Below, piece after piece: positions 59,242-64,000 of a DNA stretch of 64,000 nt. The notes beneath the pieces were generated by a model, which worked only from the letters and a program-made list of their open reading frames with translations, searched no databases and was not told the DNA's origin. The position numbers were made by a program, and so were the translations under genes. This stretch comes from Paenibacillus sp. 1011MAR3C5 (lineage in GTDB: Bacteria; Bacillota; Bacilli; Paenibacillales; Paenibacillaceae), in assembly GCF_003591485.1 (NCBI RefSeq), contig NZ_QZCF01000001.1, positions 744,001 through 808,000 on the forward strand. Direction: 5' to 3'. The first letter of the stretch is position 1; each line of letters starts with the position of its first letter.

Positions 59242-61132
59242 GTCCCGCATCTCCCTCGGAGAAAAGTAGTGTCGGCAGCTTGATGCTGACAGTCGTATAT
59301 TGCCCCTCTACGCTTTGCACTTGAATCCCGTAATCATTGCCATAGTTCATCTTCACCCGCTGATTGACGTTACGAAGGCCAATGCCGTTGCCCTTCTCTT
59401 CCCCGGACTTGACCGCACCTTGAACCTGGCGGAAATCCGCATCGTTCAGACGGATCATATAGTTAATCCGGTTCACCCCTTCGGCGTCCATCCCTTTGCC
59501 GTTATCCATCATCTCAATCAGCATATGATCATTTGCTTCATGCACCCGAATCGACAGAACCAGCGGCAGCTCCTCGCCTCGCTCATTGGTATACAAGCCG
59601 TGCTTGATGGCGTTCTCCACCACAGGCTGCAGCGACATCTTCAATATCTCATGCTCCATATAAGCCGGCGGCACAAACAACTGGAGCGAAATTCTATCGT
59701 CGTACCGGATATTCATAATCGCGATGTAATTCTGTATATGATGAATCTCGTCGCGCAGACGGACGTAATTGCTCGTCCATTGCAGATTGTAGCGCATCAT
59801 GCGGCCAAGAGAGGTCAAGGCATCCGACAGTACATATTGCCCCTCTACCTCCGCTAGCATCTTCAAATTTTCCAGTGTATTGTACATAAAATGCGAGTCG
59901 ATCTGATTCTTCATCGCATTCAGCTCCGCTTCCTTGGCAGCCGCTTGCTTATTGACCGCATCCACGATCAGCGAGTTGATTTTTTTCATCAGCATCTTGA
60001 AGTGAAGCGCGATCTCGCCAATCTCACCGCCGCCACTCACATCGATGTTGACCTGCAAATCCCCGTTGCGCACTCGATTCATAGAGTTCTGCAGCATCCG
60101 CAGCCTCTTAAAAATAATTCGGCTCAACAAATACGTAATCAGCGATAAAATGAGGATCAGTACAACGCTGACCATAATCAAATTCTGCACCGTATCGCGA
60201 ATCGCCTGAAGAGGCTCCTCCAGGGACACGGCGCTTATAATATAGGCGTCCAGCAGATCGATTTTTTTGAAAATCATAATATAAGGCACGCCGTTATAGG
60301 TCACTTCAAAATGAGACGCTTCCGTAGCTGCGGCAGACTTGATGCGCTGCTCCAGATCATCCAGCGGAATATTGGCCACAAAGGAAGTATTGTCATGATA
60401 AAAAAATTGCGACTTCCGATCCAGCAGCAGCAGCTTCGATTGGCGGTCCTGCTCGTCATGCTCCACCCTGGAGAAGAAATCGTCCAGATACATGTCAATC
60501 TGCACGATTCCCGCATGCTTATCCGTCCCGTAGCTAATCTGCCGAAGCAGCGACACCTTGGACTTCTCCTTCTGGAACGACTCGCTGGTCGGCAGACTCA
60601 TCACGTTGCGGTCCTCCGTATCGAACTCCCACAGCTCCATCCCGTTGCGATCCTTCAGCTCTTGCATCCAGGGAACATTCGCGATCCGCTTCTCGTCCAG
60701 GAAGATCGGCCACAGCTCTTTCGTATAGGGATTATTGAAGTACATGCGGATATGCGCAATATTGGGATTATTGAATTGCAGCCGCACCAGATCCGGCAAT
60801 ACGTTTCGGGAGAAATCCATTAATGAGAGCGTATCCAATTCTTGCTTCAGAACGAGATAATCCAGCACCTTGTTGTCCAGCAGCATCAATTGCGCCGTGC
60901 GTTCCATCAGATCGATATTGTTGGTGATTTTGTTATACTCCACATCGAGCAAATATTGATTGGACTGAATCGTATCATGGATCGTATTGTTGTAGAAGTT
61001 GTTGGACATGTAGCTTGAAAAGATTAAAATCGGGATCAATATAATCAGGATATATGAGACAACCATCTTCGTCTGCAATCGCATATTTCCAATATAATGT
61101 GCTAGCCTGCTCCATCGCAGCCGTTGTCCCAC
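59216..61132 (-). CDS. YesM-type sensor histidine kinase
   Basis: A 638-residue membrane kinase: first helix MVVSYILIILIPILIFSS, an outer sensing domain of ~270 residues, second helix VSVVLILILSLITYLLS, a HAMP-like linker, a LytS-type phosphoacceptor region NQIDSHFMYNTLENLKMLA with the phospho-His, and the ATPase domain with VENAIKHG and GNGIGLRNV. Such sensors detect extracellular sugars through the ABC binding protein. Start GTG 61132 gives the expected short N-terminal tail; ATG 61084 is an alternative. Confidence 0.92.
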   Translation of the reverse strand: MGQRLRWSRLAHYIGNMRLQTKMVVSYILIILIPILIFSSYMSNNFYNNTIHDTIQSNQYLLDVEYNKITNNIDLMERTAQLMLLDNKVLDYLVLKQELDTLSLMDFSRNVLPDLVRLQFNNPNIAHIRMYFNNPYTKELWPIFLDEKRIANVPWMQELKDRNGMELWEFDTEDRNVMSLPTSESFQKEKSKVSLLRQISYGTDKHAGIVQIDMYLDDFFSRVEHDEQDRQSKLLLLDRKSQFFYHDNTSFVANIPLDDLEQRIKSAAATEASHFEVTYNGVPYIMIFKKIDLLDAYIISAVSLEEPLQAIRDTVQNLIMVSVVLILILSLITYLLSRIIFKRLRMLQNSMNRVRNGDLQVNIDVSGGGEIGEIALHFKMLMKKINSLIVDAVNKQAAAKEAELNAMKNQIDSHFMYNTLENLKMLAEVEGQYVLSDALTSLGRMMRYNLQWTSNYVRLRDEIHHIQNYIAIMNIRYDDRISLQLFVPPAYMEHEILKMSLQPVVENAIKHGLYTNERGEELPLVLSIRVHEANDHMLIEMMDNGKGMDAEGVNRINYMIRLNDADFRQVQGAVKSGEEKGNGIGLRNVNQRVKMNYGNDYGIQVQSVEGQYTTVSIKLPTLLFSEGDAGHAETSDRG

Positions 61133-61170
61133 AGATCGTCACATCCATAAAGTAGAGTAAGCAACAATAC

Positions 61171-61200
61171 AGCAAAGCCCATATCCAGATGGGCCTTGCT
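61171..61200 (-). terminator. Hairpin between the binding-protein gene and yesM-like gene
   Basis: Stem AGCAAGGCCCAT / ATGGGCTTTGCT on the minus strand with a 6-base loop; no long U run, so likely a partial terminator or mRNA-end stabiliser after the abundant binding-protein transcript. Confidence 0.6.
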
Positions 61201-61226
61201 GCTTGCTGCTTTAATACACACTGTTA

Positions 61227-62852
61227 TTATTTAGTTAGTTTAGCCGCGTTCTCTTCATATTTCTTCTGCTGATACGCCACCACTTTGTCGAAACCAAGCT
61301 TCTCGCGATCCTGCAGGAAATCATTGAAGATTACATCAAAATCCTCATCCGACTTGGACAAAATCATCTTCGGCAGCGCCTTGCCCCACTGCTGGCGAAT
61401 CTTCTGCGAGATGATGCCTTCCTCGGTGGTGCCTTGCGGATTCAGATTACTGAACGCAGAGAAGTTATGCGTCTTGCCTCTTGTCCAATCTTCCAGAATT
61501 GTATATTGCTCCTTCGTAGGCGGAGCCCATCTCAGCCACATGCTGTAATCGGTCATCATGAAGTAGCTGTATTGCGTGCCGTAGTCGAACTCCGTCTCGT
61601 CAATAACCTTTTGATACAGCTGGTCTTTCCCGTCAATCGTATCATACGTTACCCCTTTTTCACCAAGGGCAAAGTCCTTCTGCCCATCCTCGCTGATCAT
61701 GTAAGTCAAGAACTCGATCGCTCTTTTCTTATCCTTCACATCCTTGGAGATCAGAGTGAGGCCCCAGCCGCCGATTTCCGGTCCGCTTAGCGTAGGATCT
61801 TCCAGCTTCGAATTCGACGGTCCGTCGATCGACATATAGATTCGGTTAGGATCCTTCTGGTATATGATATTTTGCTGCGAGCTCATGTCCTTCCATTGAA
61901 ACAGCATCGCGAAGTAGCGCCCTTGTGCAATCTTCTCTTCCATCTGCGGTCTCTTGTCGATGAAGATGTCCTTGGACAGCAGTCCTTCGCTATTGGCTTG
62001 ACGGAACGTTTTCAGCCAACTGATATATTCAGGGTCTGTCGTGCGGTCATTCAGCTTGCCGTCCACCTCTTGCGGAATCGCAAGGAAGTTCTGCAAGTAG
62101 TTTTCCAGCGCATAGTTGCCCGTGTCGGTAAATTCATGCAGACCAAGCGGAATGAGCGGCTGGCCGTCCACTTCCGGGAACTTCTCCTTCGCAAGCTTCA
62201 ACGCGTTGATGAACCCTTCCGGCGTTCTCATATCCGGCTTGCCCAGCGCTTCATACATATCCTTGCGTACCATAAAGGTTTGCGTGGAGGTAAACATCGT
62301 TTCGTTCGCCTCATAATCTCTTGGAGATGACGAGTTGTTCGGATAGCCGTAGAAGTTGCCGTCCGGCTCAGCGAACCAGGAAGCCTTGGACGGGTCGATT
62401 ACTTTGTAGAAGTAAGGGTCATACTGGTCAGCCAGCTCGTTCAGCGGCAATACCATCTTGCCTTCGATCAATCGCTTCACCGCGTCGTCATTAGCATCCA
62501 GCGTAATAAAGTCTGGCATCTTGCCAGAGGCGATCATCGTGTTGATTTTTTCGTTTTCGTTGCCCGCCGGAACGATTAGATTCAGGTTAACGCCTGTTTT
62601 TTTCGTAATATACTGGGATGTCGGATCGGAACCCCATTTTTTTTGGAACCAGGAGTAATTCAAATACCAGTCGAACGTAATTGGATCGGTATTGTTTTTC
62701 CAGCCCGGCGCATCTGGATTAACCGCCGTTTGCTCCGCAGACGGCTTAGGCGTCTCGCTGCTTTTGTCGCCGCCATTCGAGGCGCAGCCCGCCGCGGTCA
62801 ACAGTAAGCTGATTAATGTAACTGCGGTAATGAATTTACGCATAACTGCCAT
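61227..62852 (-). CDS. Extracellular solute-binding lipoprotein (LplA-like)
   Basis: A 541-residue sugar-binding lipoprotein of the Lpl/YtcQ group. The signal peptide ends in the lipobox LTAAGC, so Cys23 is lipidated, followed by a Ser/Lys/Pro linker. The mature part has the type-2 periplasmic binding fold of family 1 carbohydrate proteins (DWYLNYSWFQKKWGSDPTSQYITKKTGV, IGGWGLTLISKDVKDKKRAIEFLTYMI). It delivers an oligosaccharide to the permeases encoded upstream. GAGGGG precedes the ATG. Confidence 0.92.
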   Translation of the reverse strand: MAVMRKFITAVTLISLLLTAAGCASNGGDKSSETPKPSAEQTAVNPDAPGWKNNTDPITFDWYLNYSWFQKKWGSDPTSQYITKKTGVNLNLIVPAGNENEKINTMIASGKMPDFITLDANDDAVKRLIEGKMVLPLNELADQYDPYFYKVIDPSKASWFAEPDGNFYGYPNNSSSPRDYEANETMFTSTQTFMVRKDMYEALGKPDMRTPEGFINALKLAKEKFPEVDGQPLIPLGLHEFTDTGNYALENYLQNFLAIPQEVDGKLNDRTTDPEYISWLKTFRQANSEGLLSKDIFIDKRPQMEEKIAQGRYFAMLFQWKDMSSQQNIIYQKDPNRIYMSIDGPSNSKLEDPTLSGPEIGGWGLTLISKDVKDKKRAIEFLTYMISEDGQKDFALGEKGVTYDTIDGKDQLYQKVIDETEFDYGTQYSYFMMTDYSMWLRWAPPTKEQYTILEDWTRGKTHNFSAFSNLNPQGTTEEGIISQKIRQQWGKALPKMILSKSDEDFDVIFNDFLQDREKLGFDKVVAYQQKKYEENAAKLTK

Positions 62853-62929
62853 GCTTGATACCCCTCTCTATGATGATTATATATGCTCTCAGCTTTGCCT
62901 GGCCAATAGCATTGCTGTGAAAGCCGACG

Positions 62930-63805
62930 TTATTCTTTCATGGAGCCAATCATAAAACCTTTCACAAAATATTTTTGCAGGAAAGGATACACGAAAACGA
63001 TAGGCAGCGTCGCCACAACCATCGTAGCGAGCTTAACCGATTGCGATGTGACTGTCTTGGTCACACCCGTTACGGTCGATACAATCTGATTGGAGCCCGA
63101 CAGCGCCACAATCCGGTATAGGAAGGTTTGGATCGGCTGCAAATTCGGATCATTCACATAGATAACGCCGGCAAAATAATCATTCCATTGATACACGCCG
63201 TGGAATAACGCGATGGTGGCGACGACCGGCATGGAGACCGGAATGATGACCCGGACGAAGATGCTGAAGTCGTTGGCGCCGTCCATCTTGGCTGCTTCCT
63301 CCAGGCCGTAAGGAATCTCTCGGAAGAAGGTCATAAAGATAATGAGATCGAAGAAGCTGAACATCGCAGGGAAAATATAGACCCAGAACGTATCAAGTAA
63401 CCCCAGATCGCGAAGCAGCAAATATTGCGGAATAAGGCCGCCGCTGAAAAACATCGTGATCGTACCGACAATGAGATACAGCTTCCGGCCTACCAGCTCT
63501 CTCTGCGAAATGGCATATGCGACCATCGCCGTGAAGAACACATGGATGAAGGTGCCGAGCACCGTCTTCGCTACCGTGATGCCAAATGCGGTCATTAACC
63601 CGTCGTTTTTGAACACAGTCGTATAACTCTCCAGACTGAACACCCGGGGCAGCCAGTAGATGCCGCCGCGCATGGCGTCCGTTCCTTCATTCAACGAATT
63701 GATAAGCACATACCAGACCGGATAAAGCGTTGCGAAGCAGATCAATAACATGACCAGCGTATTAAACCAGTCGAAAAATTTTTCTGATCGTAAGCGTGTT
63801 TGCAT
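62930..63805 (-). CDS. Carbohydrate ABC transporter permease (LplC-like)
   Basis: A 291-residue inner-membrane permease with six helices (for example FNTLVMLLICFATLYPVWYVLINSL) and the EAA loop GLEEAAKMDGANDFSIFVRVIIPVSMP that docks on the ATPase. No ATPase gene is in view; such importers often share the multi-sugar ATPase MsmK. GGGTGGACG precedes the ATG. It forms a transporter with the partial permease at the window edge and the binding protein. Confidence 0.92.
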   Translation of the reverse strand: MQTRLRSEKFFDWFNTLVMLLICFATLYPVWYVLINSLNEGTDAMRGGIYWLPRVFSLESYTTVFKNDGLMTAFGITVAKTVLGTFIHVFFTAMVAYAISQRELVGRKLYLIVGTITMFFSGGLIPQYLLLRDLGLLDTFWVYIFPAMFSFFDLIIFMTFFREIPYGLEEAAKMDGANDFSIFVRVIIPVSMPVVATIALFHGVYQWNDYFAGVIYVNDPNLQPIQTFLYRIVALSGSNQIVSTVTGVTKTVTSQSVKLATMVVATLPIVFVYPFLQKYFVKGFMIGSMKE

Positions 63806-63819
63806 AGTCCGTCCACCCT

Positions 63820-64000
63820 TTAAAATAATGATGTGTTATTGAGTCTTTTGGTGATGCTGTTCGCCGTGAGCAGCAGTATGAATGCAATGACTGACTTGAC
63901 GAGCCCTACGGCTGTAGCATAAGAGTAACGGCCTTGCGAGATGCCGATCTGGTAGACATAGGTGTCGATGACGTTGCTGGCTACTTCGTTCAGCTGATTT
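63820..64000 (-). CDS. Carbohydrate ABC transporter permease (LplB-like), C-terminal part
   Basis: The window edge cuts this gene; only its last 60 codons are present. They read NQLNEVASNVIDTYVYQIGI, then SQGRYSYATAVGLVKSVIAF and a last helix ILLLTANSITKRLNNTSLF, which is the typical end of LplB/YtcP-type permeases. It precedes the LplC-like gene by 14 bases. Confidence 0.85.
   Translation of the reverse strand, partial: NQLNEVASNVIDTYVYQIGISQGRYSYATAVGLVKSVIAFILLLTANSITKRLNNTSLF

Noticed and set aside
1..64000. tRNA, rRNA or known riboswitch genes
   Set aside because: Looked for cloverleaf-like T-loop sequences and known aptamer cores in the gaps; none was recognised.

Overview
The window looks like a chromosomal segment of a spore-forming Paenibacillaceae bacterium (Paenibacillus or Cohnella type). 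The signs are a YheC/YheD spore-coat ATP-grasp protein, a SinR/SinI pair, an S-layer-homology protein, EcsAB, a YesM/YesN two-component pair beside an Lpl-type sugar ABC transporter, and a lasso peptide cluster with a kinase of the paeninodin kind. No rRNA, tRNA, CRISPR array, intact insertion sequence or prophage was seen.

Layout. 1-17.6 kb is mostly housekeeping: acetyltransferase, YheC/D, GH19 hydrolase, HAD phosphatase, phosphatidylserine decarboxylase, AraC regulator, aminotransferase, EcsAB, SLH protein, DEAD-box helicase, SDR, CheX, an HRDC-domain gene interrupted by an in-frame TGA, and a metallophosphoesterase. 17.6-23.4 kb is a complete minus-strand lasso peptide operon in the order cyclase C, precursor A, kinase K, RRE protein B1, peptidase B2, exporter D. 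23.7-24.2 kb holds sinR (+) and sinI (-), convergent and sharing one hairpin. 24.4-54.1 kb is a large exopolysaccharide region: galE plus a glycosyltransferase; a plus-strand collagen-like/beta-helix protein; a nine-gene operon (nucleotidyltransferase, acetyltransferase, four glycosyltransferases, pyruvyltransferase, GH88-like hydrolase, flippase); and an eps-type operon (epsA-B-C, galU, glycosyltransferases, epsG, sugar transferase, epsN-like aminotransferase, with an epsM-like gene flipped to the plus strand). This region ends with a second SinR-like regulator. 54.6-64 kb holds a VOC protein, a small sugar-catabolic set (dehydrogenase, isomerase, ThuA), a YesN/YesM pair and an Lpl-type ABC transporter cut by the window edge.

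How the parts fit. A 16-bp inverted repeat close to GTTCTTTATAAAGAAC, built from the B. subtilis SinR half-site GTTCTYT, recurs at the promoters of the lasso operon, galE, the nucleotidyltransferase-led operon, epsC, epsA and the second SinR-like gene. The plain reading is one SinR regulon that couples matrix polysaccharide synthesis to lasso peptide production. The lasso precursor, too short for usual gene calling, places its only ring-acceptor acids one residue further along than known lasso peptides if the normal cleavage rule holds. Non-coding structure of note: two copies, 44 kb apart, of a roughly 130-bp imperfect palindrome with partly matching arm changes; three terminators sharing one stem sequence; tandem 52-bp hairpin repeats; a 31-bp direct repeat; and an S-layer gene leader whose 5' end is complementary to its own ribosome binding site.
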